Origin: JANMAT01 sp031359995
Lineage (GTDB): Bacteria > Actinomycetota > Acidimicrobiia > Acidimicrobiales > Ilumatobacteraceae
DNA: 64,000 nucleotides
Direction: 5' to 3'
NCBI GenBank assembly: GCA_031359995.1
Contig: JANMAT010000016.1
Span: 1-64,000, forward strand
Under the pieces are notes generated by a model. The model was given only the letters and a program-made list of their open reading frames with translations. It had not been told where the DNA came from and searched no databases. Of this stretch, positions 15,548 through 25,583 are shown piece by piece (the first letter of the stretch is position 1; every line of letters begins with the position of its first letter). The position numbers and the translations under genes are program-made.

Positions 15548-17211
15548 CCGGCCACGTCAGCGATCAGGTCGACGCTCTGGGTCGAGAACAGGCACACCGA
15601 ACCGGTGCCGAGCTTCACGGCCACCGCGTTCGAGGTGGTCTGCCCGGCGGCGTAGTTCAGGTTCGACGCCAGCGGGCGGTCGCTGCCGCACGGGTAGACG
15701 GTCACGTACCCGGCGGCGGCCGCATCGGCGACCGTGACGTTCAGCAGCACGCCGGCGGCGTCGGCCGGGATGCCGGCCACGCCGGCGACGGGCAGGTCGA
15801 TCGACTGGCCGGCCGAGAGGGCACCGAGCCAGCCGCCCGAGCCGTCACGGGTGTCGAGCAGGCGGCTCGGGTTCACGGCCCGCACAGCCCTGCCGGCGGC
15901 GGTGAAGTAGCCGTCCAGGTCGACGACCACGTTCGTGGGCGAGTTGGCGTACAGGCACACGCTGCGCCCTTCACCGATCTTCACGGTCACCAGGTTCGGC
16001 ACGGTCTGGCCGGGGGCGAAGTTCAGGTTCGAGGCCAGCGGCACCGGCGATCCGCACGGGTACACCGTGAGGTAGCCGGAGAACAGCGGGTCGGTCACCG
16101 TCACGTTGAGGGTGACGGCGCTGGCCGACGCCGGCACCACCGCACCGAGCGCGACGGTGAACGACTGGTTGCGCCCGCCGCTGTTGCGGCTGTCGAGCAG
16201 GCGGCTCGGCGTGACCGTCTCGAGCCCGGCGCCACCCGGGGCCGTGGGGCTGTACCAGCCGTCCAGGTCGACCACGATGTGGGCGGCGACCTGGGTGTAG
16301 ATGCACACCTTGCCGGTGGAACCGAGGGCCACCGTCACGTTGTTGGGCACCGTGCGGCCGGCTGCGTAGTTGACGCTCGACGCGAGCGGGCGGGCGACGC
16401 TGCACGGGTGCACCGTGAGGTAGCCGTTGCCGGCGGTGTCGGTGGCGGTGACGTTCAGGGCGGCGGCGGTGGCATCGGCCGGCTTGTCGCTCTGCGCCGA
16501 CAGGTCGACGACGACCTCGCCGCCGGCCGGCACGGCCACGCCGGCGTCGCGGGTGTCGAGCACCCGTCGGGGCGCCAGCGGCACGAGCTTGGCCGACGCG
16601 CCGAGTGGCGTGACGTTGGGTGTGGCCGTGGGCGTGACCTTGTGGGCGCCGTTGTCGCGCAGCGGGGCGGTGCCGCCGGCCAGGTCGGGACCTCGGAGGA
16701 AGTTGAACGTGACCCAGATGGTGGAGCCGCTGATGACGACGCCGACGCCGACCCGGTTGTAGTCGCCCACGATGTTGGCGTGGTGCCCGGGGGAGGCCAT
16801 GAACGCGTTGTGCAACGACGGCACCTCGCCGCCGGTGCCCACGTTCTCGCCGGCGGCGCGCCACGACGGTTCCACCGACGCCACCGCCTCGGCCAGGTTC
16901 GGCCGGTGGCACAGGGCGTCCACGTCGCAGTCGGCCGGCACGGCGTGCTCCTTCACACCGGGTCGGATCACGATGCCGCTGTGGGCGAACGTGGCCGACA
17001 TGTGGCCGGACCACTCCAGCGCCACGGCGTCCAGGCCGTGGTCGCGCACCAGTGGCTTCAGGCCCTCGGTCTGGCGGGCGTCGTTCAGCAAGGTGAAGAA
17101 CTGGGCCTCGGCGGACGGAGCCTCGGGGACGGCGTTGGCGGGCTGCGAGGCGGCGGTGAGACCGAGCACCCCGAGCGCCGTGGCCATCCCGATTCGGAAG
17201 AGGCGTCTCAT
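15535..17211 (-). CDS. Secreted CAP-domain protein with three LDTR/VDLxGWY surface modules
   Basis: 558 residues. Signal peptide 1-27 (cleavage near ANA-VPE). A CAP (SCP/PR-1) domain spans about 35-172, with HxxxM/H-type pocket residues (WSGHMSATFAHS, GENVG, HNAFMASPGHHANIV). Then come three copies of a module of about 110 residues, at roughly 209-322, 330-438 and 444-558. Each opens with RxLDTR, has TVYPCG and VCxY cysteines that could pair, and closes with VDLDGWY. The same module occurs in two other proteins of this window. Bacterial CAP proteins are extracellular and of uncertain activity. The gene overlaps the sirtuin gene end by 13 bases. Confidence 0.85.
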   Translation of the reverse strand: MRRLFRIGMATALGVLGLTAASQPANAVPEAPSAEAQFFTLLNDARQTEGLKPLVRDHGLDAVALEWSGHMSATFAHSGIVIRPGVKEHAVPADCDVDALCHRPNLAEAVASVEPSWRAAGENVGTGGEVPSLHNAFMASPGHHANIVGDYNRVGVGVVISGSTIWVTFNFLRGPDLAGGTAPLRDNGAHKVTPTATPNVTPLGASAKLVPLAPRRVLDTRDAGVAVPAGGEVVVDLSAQSDKPADATAAALNVTATDTAGNGYLTVHPCSVARPLASSVNYAAGRTVPNNVTVALGSTGKVCIYTQVAAHIVVDLDGWYSPTAPGGAGLETVTPSRLLDSRNSGGRNQSFTVALGAVVPASASAVTLNVTVTDPLFSGYLTVYPCGSPVPLASNLNFAPGQTVPNLVTVKIGEGRSVCLYANSPTNVVVDLDGYFTAAGRAVRAVNPSRLLDTRDGSGGWLGALSAGQSIDLPVAGVAGIPADAAGVLLNVTVADAAAAGYVTVYPCGSDRPLASNLNYAAGQTTSNAVAVKLGTGSVCLFSTQSVDLIADVAGYVR

Positions 17212-17248
17212 GCCTAGGCCATCGGCGCGCCGCGGACGACCGGTGAAT

Positions 17249-17288
17249 CAGACGTTGGTCAACGGGCTCAGACGTTGTTCAAGAACCT
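17249..17288. repeat. 20-bp tandem direct repeat with inverted core in the CAP/MoeB spacer
   Basis: Two consecutive 20-base units (17249-17268 and 17269-17288) share TCAGACGTTGxTCAA. The first contains an inverted repeat CGTTG-GT-CAACG (17253-17264). TCAACGGGCT recurs near 17299. Spacing of about two helical turns in a 196-base divergent intergenic region suggests a regulator site for the CAP gene, which is inference. Confidence 0.45.
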
Positions 17289-17407
17289 CAAGGCCGTTTC
17301 AACGGGCTGTGTTTGCGGTCAAGACCGCGGGGAGACGACCGTCGCCGGGCCGCTCGCACGGTCATTCCCGAGTTCTCTTGTCGGCTTTCCGGAGGTAGGC
17401 TGGGGGC

Positions 17408-18574
17408 ATGGCCAACTTCCGCGAGCTGCTCGCCGCCGCCAAGTCCCAGATCCGCGAGGTCGACACCGCCGAGGCCGCCGAACGGGCGGCGCGCCAGGGC
17501 ACGCTCGTGCTCGACGTGCGCGAGCCCGACGAGCACGACCAGGGCGCGCTGCCCGGTGCGCTGCACATCCCGCGCGGCCACCTCGAGGCCCAGATCGAGG
17601 GCAAGGTGCCGGCCAAGGACACGCCCATCGTCGTGTACTGCGCCGGTGGCGTGCGCTCCGCCTTCGCGGCCAAGACGCTCGCGGAGCTCGGCTACGGCGA
17701 CGTCGTCTCCATGGCCGGCGGGTTCGGCCGCTGGAAGGACGAGGGCCGCCCGTGGAAGGCGCCGGTCACGCTCACCGCCGAGCAGCGCAACCGGTACCAG
17801 CGCCACCTGCTGCTGCCCGAGGTCGGCATCGAGGGGCAGGCCAGGCTCCTCGAGTCGAAGGTGCTGCTGCTCGGCGCCGGCGGTCTCGGCTCGCCCGCCG
17901 CGCTCTACCTGGCCGCCGCCGGCGTGGGCACGCTCGGCATCGTCGACATGGACGAGGTCGACGCCTCCAACCTGCAGCGCCAGATCCTGCACAACCTCGA
18001 CCGCATCGGTGACCGCAAGGTCGACTCGGCCAAGAAGACCCTCACGCTCATGAACCCCGACGTGAACGTCGTCGCCTACGACACGCGCCTGGCGGCAGAC
18101 AACGTGCTCGAGATCATCGACGGCTACGACGTGATCATCGATGGCGCCGACAACTTCCCGAGCCGCTACCTGCTCAACGACGCGTCGCTGCTCAAGAAGA
18201 TCCCGGTGGTGCACGGTTCGATCTTCCGCTTCGAGGGCCAGGCCACCGTGTTCAAGCCCTACGACGGCCCCTGCTACCGCTGCCTGATCCCCGAGCCCCC
18301 ACCCGCCGAGCTGGCCCCCAGCTGCGCCGAGGCCGGCGTGCTCGGCGTGCTGCCCGGCATCATCGGCTCCATCCAGGCGCTCGAAGCCATCAAGCTGCTC
18401 CTCGGTCTGGGCGACTCGCTGTCGGGCCGCCTGCTGGCCTACGACTCGCTCGAGCAGAGCTTCCACACGTTCAAGGTCCGCCGCGACCCGAACTGCCCCG
18501 CCTGCTCCATCGACCCGGCCGACATCGTGATCGCCGAGTACGACGAGCTGTGCATGCCGCATCGGGCTCACTGA
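17408..18574 (+). CDS. Rhodanese-MoeB/ThiF fusion (sulfur-carrier adenylyltransferase/sulfurtransferase)
   Basis: 388 residues. Residues about 15-118 are a rhodanese domain with a catalytic cysteine in VVYCAGGVRS. Residues about 125-388 are an E1-like MoeB/ThiF domain with the ATP loop GAGGLGS, a zinc site (CYRC and CPAC), and an acceptor cysteine in APSCAEAGVLG. It should adenylate the C-terminus of a ThiS/MoaD-type carrier and load sulfur onto it, for molybdopterin, thiamine or cysteine synthesis. In mycobacterial MoeZ and human MOCS3 the rhodanese domain is C-terminal, whereas here it comes first. TAGGCT at 17396-17401 lies six bases before the ATG. Confidence 0.88.
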   Translation: MANFRELLAAAKSQIREVDTAEAAERAARQGTLVLDVREPDEHDQGALPGALHIPRGHLEAQIEGKVPAKDTPIVVYCAGGVRSAFAAKTLAELGYGDVVSMAGGFGRWKDEGRPWKAPVTLTAEQRNRYQRHLLLPEVGIEGQARLLESKVLLLGAGGLGSPAALYLAAAGVGTLGIVDMDEVDASNLQRQILHNLDRIGDRKVDSAKKTLTLMNPDVNVVAYDTRLAADNVLEIIDGYDVIIDGADNFPSRYLLNDASLLKKIPVVHGSIFRFEGQATVFKPYDGPCYRCLIPEPPPAELAPSCAEAGVLGVLPGIIGSIQALEAIKLLLGLGDSLSGRLLAYDSLEQSFHTFKVRRDPNCPACSIDPADIVIAEYDELCMPHRAH

Positions 18575-18632
18575 TCGGTCGCTGACGGGCCTCGGCCGCG
18601 CCGGGGCCCGCTCCCGATCTAAGTTGGCGGAG

Positions 18633-19691
18633 ATGCTCTCGCGCGCCCGTTGGATCCATGGTCCCGTCTCCGATCTGGCCCTGGCCTTCTGCTGGGCGCC
18701 GGTCGCCCTCGGCGCCCACCTGCTCGAACCGAACCCCCAGGCGCTGCGGCGCCTGGTCGGGCTCGTGTTCCTGCTGTCGTTCTTCCACCAGCCGCTCACG
18801 CTCGGCCTCGTCTACGGCGACGATGCGCAGTACCGGGCCCGCACCAAGCTGTACCGCTGGGCGCCGGTCGTGGCGGTGGCGGCCATCGCCATCGGGCTGC
18901 ACGTGAGCCTGGGTCTCGTGGCCGTGGTGGCCGGGCTGTGGAACGCCGAGCACACTCTCATGCAGCGCTACGGCCTCACCCGCATCTACGGCCGCAAGGC
19001 GGGCGACGACCACGGTCGGCTGGAGAAGCTGATGATCGTGTCGTGGCTCGTGGTGGCCATGGTGTGGTTGGCCGCCTTCGCCGACCTGCCCGGTCTGGTG
19101 ACCCACATCGGCATGGGCTCCACCAACGCCCGGGGCGTGCAGATCCTGCACCGCTTCGGCCCGCTGGCCCGGTGGCTCGTCGTGCCCGTGCTGGCGGTGT
19201 CGGCCGTGTGCGTGTGGCGGTGGGTACGGGCCGAGCGCACGCTGGGCGAGCGGGCCAACCCGGCCAAGCACGCCTACCTGATCGCCACTGCCGCGCTCGT
19301 GGTGCTGGTGATCGTCGACCCCATCGCCGGGTTCGCCGGCTACGTGGCCGGCCACGCGCTCGAGTACCTGGTGATCGTGCACCGCAGCCTGCGGGCCCGC
19401 GCCGCTACGGGCGACACGTCGGCGGTGGCCCGGGCCACCGCCACCCCGTTGCGCCGGGCCGCCGTGTACGGCGGCTACACCGCGGCGCTGGTGGGCTTCG
19501 TGTACACGGCGCTCCAGGTCGGGCGCATGTACGCCTTCGCCATCCTGTTCTTCGGCGCCCTGCACATCCTCTACGACGGGTTCGTGTGGAAGCTGCGCCG
19601 GCCGCAGCTGGCCGCCAGCCTCGGCGTGCCGTCGGTGGCCCCGATCGGCGCCGCCGCCGGTGCCGGTGCGCCATCGCTCGTCAGCGCTTGA
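18633..19691 (+). CDS. Polytopic membrane protein of unknown function, histidine-rich helices
   Basis: 352 residues with about eight membrane helices. I do not recognise the family. Several helices carry conserved-looking polar residues inside the membrane: FFHQPLTLGLVYGD, WNAEHTLMQRYGLTRIYG, HALEYLVIVHRS and HILYDGFVWK. Such buried histidines resemble membrane di-iron or metal-binding oxygenases/desaturases, but no complete known motif is visible. ATG 18633 is seven bases after TAAGTT (18620-18625). An upstream TTG at 18624 is less likely. The gene is convergent with, and overlaps by 11 bases, a methyltransferase gene. Confidence 0.65.
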   Translation: MLSRARWIHGPVSDLALAFCWAPVALGAHLLEPNPQALRRLVGLVFLLSFFHQPLTLGLVYGDDAQYRARTKLYRWAPVVAVAAIAIGLHVSLGLVAVVAGLWNAEHTLMQRYGLTRIYGRKAGDDHGRLEKLMIVSWLVVAMVWLAAFADLPGLVTHIGMGSTNARGVQILHRFGPLARWLVVPVLAVSAVCVWRWVRAERTLGERANPAKHAYLIATAALVVLVIVDPIAGFAGYVAGHALEYLVIVHRSLRARAATGDTSAVARATATPLRRAAVYGGYTAALVGFVYTALQVGRMYAFAILFFGALHILYDGFVWKLRRPQLAASLGVPSVAPIGAAAGAGAPSLVSA

Positions 19692-20538
19692 TGGCCACCA
19701 GGGTGATCAGGTCACCCAACCGGTAGGGCACGGCCACGTGGCCCAGGTGGGTCACGTCGATCGCCTTCGCCAGCGCCCGCCCGGTGCGATGCGCCCGGTG
19801 GGCGAGCACGCCGGCCACCAGGGCCGGGCTCACGAACTTCGACGTGGCCTGCATGCGCTCGATCGACAGGCCGTGTCGTTCGGCCAGGCGCGTGAGCCCG
19901 TCGCGCGTGAACAGGTGGAGCACGCTCGGCGGGTTGGCCTGCTGCCACCGCGTGCCGCTCACGCGGGCGACGGTGCTGAGGCGGTCCCACGTCTCCACGG
20001 CCACCACCCCGCCCGGCCGTAGCGCGGCCGATGCCTCGGCCATGGCGGCGTCGGGGTCGGGCATGTGTTCGAGCGATTGGAAGAACGACACCAGAGCCAC
20101 GCGCGACGACGCGGCCAGTGCATCGGTGAGCTCGGCCTGGACGTCATGGTCACGGTTGGCCGCCTCCTTGCGGGCCCAGGGCGACACGTCGACCCCGTGG
20201 GTCACCAGCCCGATGCGGCGGTACTCGTCGAGCACGTAGCCCGAGGCACACCCGACGTCGATGGCGTCGAAGGCCTGGCCCGGAGGCAGGTAGGGGGCGC
20301 ACAACCGCACCCGGGACCGGGCGTTGCGGCGGTGCAGGGCCTCGTCGCGGTCGTAGTCGACGTAGCCGCCCCGGTCGTCGCCGGCCACGAAGTAGCCCTC
20401 GCCGTACAGGTCGGCGGGGTCGAAGGCCGGCATCGGGTCGAGCCAGGCCGACCGGCACCGGGCGCACACCACGTAGGTGTGGCCGGCTACCACGAACAGC
20501 GGCTCGTGGGAGGGATAGGCGCAGCACGGACAGCTCAT
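19681..20538 (-). CDS. Class I SAM-dependent methyltransferase with N-terminal zinc ribbon
   Basis: 285 residues. The N-terminus has two CxxC pairs (CPCC and CARC, residues 3-6 and about 27-30), a zinc ribbon seen in methyltransferases acting on nucleotide-linked sugars or related small molecules. The Rossmann methyltransferase core begins near residue 90 (DAIDVGCASGYVLDEY, the AdoMet-binding motif), with LVSFFQSLEHMPDP as the motif following strand 4. The acceptor is unknown. ATG 20538 is chosen because TACCGT (20553-20548) lies nine bases upstream and the zinc ribbon then starts at once. Confidence 0.8.
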   Translation of the reverse strand: MSCPCCAYPSHEPLFVVAGHTYVVCARCRSAWLDPMPAFDPADLYGEGYFVAGDDRGGYVDYDRDEALHRRNARSRVRLCAPYLPPGQAFDAIDVGCASGYVLDEYRRIGLVTHGVDVSPWARKEAANRDHDVQAELTDALAASSRVALVSFFQSLEHMPDPDAAMAEASAALRPGGVVAVETWDRLSTVARVSGTRWQQANPPSVLHLFTRDGLTRLAERHGLSIERMQATSKFVSPALVAGVLAHRAHRTGRALAKAIDVTHLGHVAVPYRLGDLITLVAIKR

Positions 20539-20677
20539 CGCCTCGGGACGGTATGACCGCATCATCCGGTCCAGGCTCGCCCGACGGTGCGTTTGTCCTC
20601 GCTCTCGGGGCCTTGGTCGGGAACCCGGCTCCTTGCGTAGTCTGCGGAACGCCGAACTCGTTCGAGGAGGAGCCGCC

Positions 20678-22261
<1,584 letters not shown>

Positions 22262-22376
22262 CCGCACCGCCCGAGCGGCGCAGATCTTGACGACTCCTTG
22301 AGCGCTCCGGGACGGGTTCCCGAGCTTTCCTGACGGCGTCGCCACCTACGCTCCTGCGTCTGGAGGTGGCGGCAGC

Positions 22377-24197
22377 ATGACCGATCTCGGTGCTCTTGGC
22401 GTGGCCCATCTGCTCGACCGTTCGAGCGGCGATGTGGCCCATCAACGTGAACACAACCGGCAGGGTCGGCTGCGCGTGCTCGCGGCCGTGCTGCTGGCCG
22501 TGGCCGGCTACCTCGTCGGCCGGTGGCTCGCCGGCGACCCGATGGTGATCGGGTTCCCGTCGTACCGGTTCACCCCGACGCAGCGCGACCTGCTGCCGGT
22601 GGCGGCCATCACCGCGGCCATCCTGGTGTCGATGGTGCTGCCCCTCGTCGGCATGGCCCGCAGCCCCCATCTGGTGGTGCCGCCGAGCCAGATCGAGATC
22701 GGCCTCGACGACGTCGTCGGCATCGGGGCCGTGAAGGACGAGGTGGTGCGATCGCTCAACCTGTTCCTCGGCTACCGCACGTTCCAGGACCAGATGGGCG
22801 GCACGCCGCGACGCGGCCTGCTGTTCGAGGGCCCACCCGGTACCGGCAAGACCTACCTGGCCAAGGCCATGGCGCGCGACGCCGGTGTGCCGTTCTTCTT
22901 CGTCACCTCCACCAGCTTCCAGTCGAGCTTCTACGGCATGACACCACGCCGCATCCGCTCGTTCTTCAAGCAGCTGCGTCGCACCGCCCGCCGCGAGGGC
23001 GGCGCCATCGGCTTCATCGAGGAGATCGACGCCATCGCCGGCGCCCGCCACGGGGTCTCGAACATGGTCGACACCGACGGCGTGGTGCGCTCGACCGTCG
23101 TCGAGCGCTTCGTGCCCGGCGCCGACGCCGGCATCGTCAACGAGCTGCTCGTACAGATGCAGAGCTTCGACGAACCGACCCGCGGTCAGCGCCTGGTGGG
23201 CAAGCTCGCGTCGCTGGTGAACAACCTGCTGCCGTCGTCGCACCAGCTGCGCCCGCCCCGCCCGCCCCGCCCCAACGTGCTGCTCATCGCGGCCACGAAC
23301 CGTGCCGGCGACCTGGACCCTGCGCTGCTGCGTCCGGGTCGCTTCGACCGCAGCATCCACTTCGCCGTGCCCGGCCGGGCCGGACGGCGCGAGATCATCG
23401 ACTTCTACCTGAACCGCAAGAGCCACGACACCGACCTCGACCGGGCCGAACGGCGCGACCAGCTCGCCCTCGTGACCATGGGCTACACGCCGGTCATGAT
23501 CGAGCACCTCTTCGACGAAGCCCTCATGTGGGCCCTGCGCGAAGGGCGTCGGGAGATGAGCTGGGCCGACCTGCAACAGGCCAAGTTCACCGAGGAGATC
23601 GGCCTGCGCCAGCCGGTGGAGTACACCGACAACGAACGCCGCGTCATCGCCACCCACGAGGCCGGCCACGCCACCGTGGCCTACCTGGTGGGCACCGACC
23701 GCAAGCTCGAGGTGCTGTCGATCATCAAGCGGGCCGAGGCCTTGGGCCTGCTGGCCCACAGCGATCTCGAGGAGCGCTTCACCAAGACGCGCAGCGAGCT
23801 GTTCTCCGCCATCCAGATCGCCTTCGGCGGCATGGTCGCCGAGGAGCTGTTCTTCGGTGAGGTGTCCACCGGTCCGTCCGGCGACCTGTCGGGCGCGACG
23901 CGCATGGCCAGCTACATGGTGGGCGCCCTCGGCATGGGCGGTTCGCTCGTGTCGTTCGCCGCCGGCGACGGCGGCGCGTTCAGCGGCGATCTGGTCAGCA
24001 AGGTGCTGGGCGACGAACGCAGCCGGCGCAGCCTCGAGGGCCTGCTGGACGAGGCGAAGCTCTCGGTGCACGGCCTGCTGGCCGACCACCGCCACATCGC
24101 CGAGGCCCTGCGTGACGCGCTGCTGCACCGCGACGAGCTGGTGGGCGACGAGATCCTCGACGTCATCCGGGCGGCCGAGCGGGCCCACACCGCCTGA
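22377..24197 (+). CDS. Divergent FtsH-type membrane AAA+ zinc protease
   Basis: 606 residues. Two membrane helices (about 31-52 and 72-94) are separated by only about 20 residues, so the periplasmic domain of true FtsH is absent. The AAA+ module has Walker A GPPGTGKT and Walker B FIEEID (Glu where FtsH has Asp), with an extra segment of about 70 residues before the NVLLIAATNRAGDLD region. The M41 protease has HEAGH and the distal Asp in GPSGDLSGAT, so proteolysis looks intact. A canonical ftsH lies at 60-62 kb. The ATG is supported by GGAGG at 22362-22366, with TACGCT at 22347-22352 upstream. Probably a specialised quality-control protease. Confidence 0.88.
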   Translation: MTDLGALGVAHLLDRSSGDVAHQREHNRQGRLRVLAAVLLAVAGYLVGRWLAGDPMVIGFPSYRFTPTQRDLLPVAAITAAILVSMVLPLVGMARSPHLVVPPSQIEIGLDDVVGIGAVKDEVVRSLNLFLGYRTFQDQMGGTPRRGLLFEGPPGTGKTYLAKAMARDAGVPFFFVTSTSFQSSFYGMTPRRIRSFFKQLRRTARREGGAIGFIEEIDAIAGARHGVSNMVDTDGVVRSTVVERFVPGADAGIVNELLVQMQSFDEPTRGQRLVGKLASLVNNLLPSSHQLRPPRPPRPNVLLIAATNRAGDLDPALLRPGRFDRSIHFAVPGRAGRREIIDFYLNRKSHDTDLDRAERRDQLALVTMGYTPVMIEHLFDEALMWALREGRREMSWADLQQAKFTEEIGLRQPVEYTDNERRVIATHEAGHATVAYLVGTDRKLEVLSIIKRAEALGLLAHSDLEERFTKTRSELFSAIQIAFGGMVAEELFFGEVSTGPSGDLSGATRMASYMVGALGMGGSLVSFAAGDGGAFSGDLVSKVLGDERSRRSLEGLLDEAKLSVHGLLADHRHIAEALRDALLHRDELVGDEILDVIRAAERAHTA

Positions 24198-24202
24198 GCC
24201 CG

Positions 24203-24247
24203 GACGCGACACGGGCGGCCACTCCGGAGAGCTGCCGCCCGTGCGTC
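24203..24247. terminator. Terminator hairpin between convergent ftsH-like and secreted-repeat genes
   Basis: CACGGGCGGC (24210-24219) pairs perfectly with GCCGCCCGTG (24234-24243), extended by GACG/CGTC outside (24203-24206 with 24244-24247). It begins six bases after the plus-strand stop and lies between the two gene ends. Confidence 0.65.
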
Positions 24248-24287
24248 TGGCGTGGCGTGGTACCGGCGCGGGCGGGGCCCGCATCGG

Positions 24288-25385
24288 TCAGCGGAAGACG
24301 GGCGTGTGCACGAGCTGCGACATCGAGTCGAGCAACTCGTTGTTCAGGCCGAGCACGTCGACATGGATCTCGTAGTCGGTGTCGTACTTGGTGGCGGTGC
24401 CCTCGAAGTCGAACAGGCCGGCGAGGGTCGTGGTGGTGACGTTGTAGTCGAGCGAGCCCGAGGCCATGTCGTAGGCCCGGATCTGCACCCGCTCGCCGCC
24501 ATAGCCGCAGTCACGCACCTGGTACTGCACCCACACGGCGGCGTAGAGGCCCCAGTAGCCGGTGCTCAGGTTCTCGCCGGTGATGTTGGCGCAGTTCGGC
24601 GTGAACGCCGGCGTGGTCACCGTCTTGGACGAGCCCGAGACGACCTCGCCCACGGCGCCGTGGACCTCGACGTCGACCTCGTAGGGCGTGTCGTAGCTCC
24701 TGCCCTTGGGCATCGTCACCGAGCCGGTCAGCGCGTTGTACGGCGCCTCGTACTCCACCAGGTTCGTGGTCAGGTTGGTCATGCGCACCGTCACGCTCTC
24801 CCGGCCGTAGCCACAGTCGGTCGCCGAGTAGTTGGCGGCGATCACCGGGGCGCCGAGCACCAGGGCGGTGGTGACGACGGGGTCGGCCAGCGTGGCGCAG
24901 TTGGGCGCCGGCACCGCCGGCGTCGCCACGGTGCTGGAGCGCCGATCGATGAGCGCGCCCGTGGTGCGGTCGTTGACGACGACCTCGGCGAGGTAGGTCG
25001 ACCGGAACGAGACCTGGTCGAAGTTGAAGGTGGTGATCACCGGATCCTGGGCGTTGTACTCGATGGCGCCCGTCGTCTGGTTGGTCAGACGCACCGTGGT
25101 GATGTTGCGGGGCGTGCACGTGGCCAGCGCGTACGACAGGGCGATCCCGTAGGCACCCGGGCGGTACCCGTCGGTTGCGCTGTAGGTGGCGAAGATCGAG
25201 GGGCAGGTCTTGGGGGCATCCGTGGCCTTGATCGCGCCGCCGCCACCGCCGCCGGTCGCGGTGCCGCCGGTCGCGGTGCCGCCGCCACCGGCGAGCTTGC
25301 CGCCCGCGGCACTGGCCACGCCGGCTCCCGCTGCCAGGAGCCCCGCCATCAGGAGTGCCGGGATGTACGTCCGCTTCTGTCGCAT
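24288..25385 (-). CDS. Secreted protein with three cysteine-paired repeats, unknown function
   Basis: 365 residues. Signal peptide 1-27 (cleavage near ASA-AGG), then a Gly/Thr-rich spacer, then three related repeats of about 100 residues (about 60-160, 162-262 and 263-365). Each repeat has two cysteines 28-29 residues apart (61/90, 163/191, 265/293), a YSATD or equivalent turn, and a closing run of beta-strand-like sequence. The third ends HTPVFR. The fold looks like Ig/fibronectin-type beta sandwiches, but I cannot name the family. The ATG is preceded by an AAAGG site. Its promoter carries an operator, so expression is regulated. Confidence 0.7.
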   Translation of the reverse strand: MRQKRTYIPALLMAGLLAAGAGVASAAGGKLAGGGGTATGGTATGGGGGGAIKATDAPKTCPSIFATYSATDGYRPGAYGIALSYALATCTPRNITTVRLTNQTTGAIEYNAQDPVITTFNFDQVSFRSTYLAEVVVNDRTTGALIDRRSSTVATPAVPAPNCATLADPVVTTALVLGAPVIAANYSATDCGYGRESVTVRMTNLTTNLVEYEAPYNALTGSVTMPKGRSYDTPYEVDVEVHGAVGEVVSGSSKTVTTPAFTPNCANITGENLSTGYWGLYAAVWVQYQVRDCGYGGERVQIRAYDMASGSLDYNVTTTTLAGLFDFEGTATKYDTDYEIHVDVLGLNNELLDSMSQLVHTPVFR

Positions 25386-25457
25386 GTCTGCCTTTCCGCC
25401 GCCCTCTTCCCCGCCGTTCGGGACAGTTGCGAGCGTCCTCCCGGCCGCCGGTCGATG

Positions 25458-25485
25458 TCTATACGACCTTAGTCGTAGCACTCAA
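25458..25485 (-). promoter_or_regulatory. Promoter with operator in the spacer, for the secreted-repeat gene
   Basis: Reading the minus strand, -35 TTGAGT (25485-25480) and -10 TATAGA (25463-25458) are separated by 16 bases. The spacer contains the perfect inverted repeat TACGAC-N4-GTCGTA (25462-25477). A repressor bound there would block polymerase directly. The leader would be about 65 bases long. Confidence 0.6.
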
Positions 25486-25583
25486 CGTGGCGTCAAGAAC
25501 GCCCAGAGGGTTGTTCGAGTCCTTGCCCGTGACACCAATCCTTGGCTTGCCCGGCCCGAACGCGACAGATGGCGGTGGCCGTG

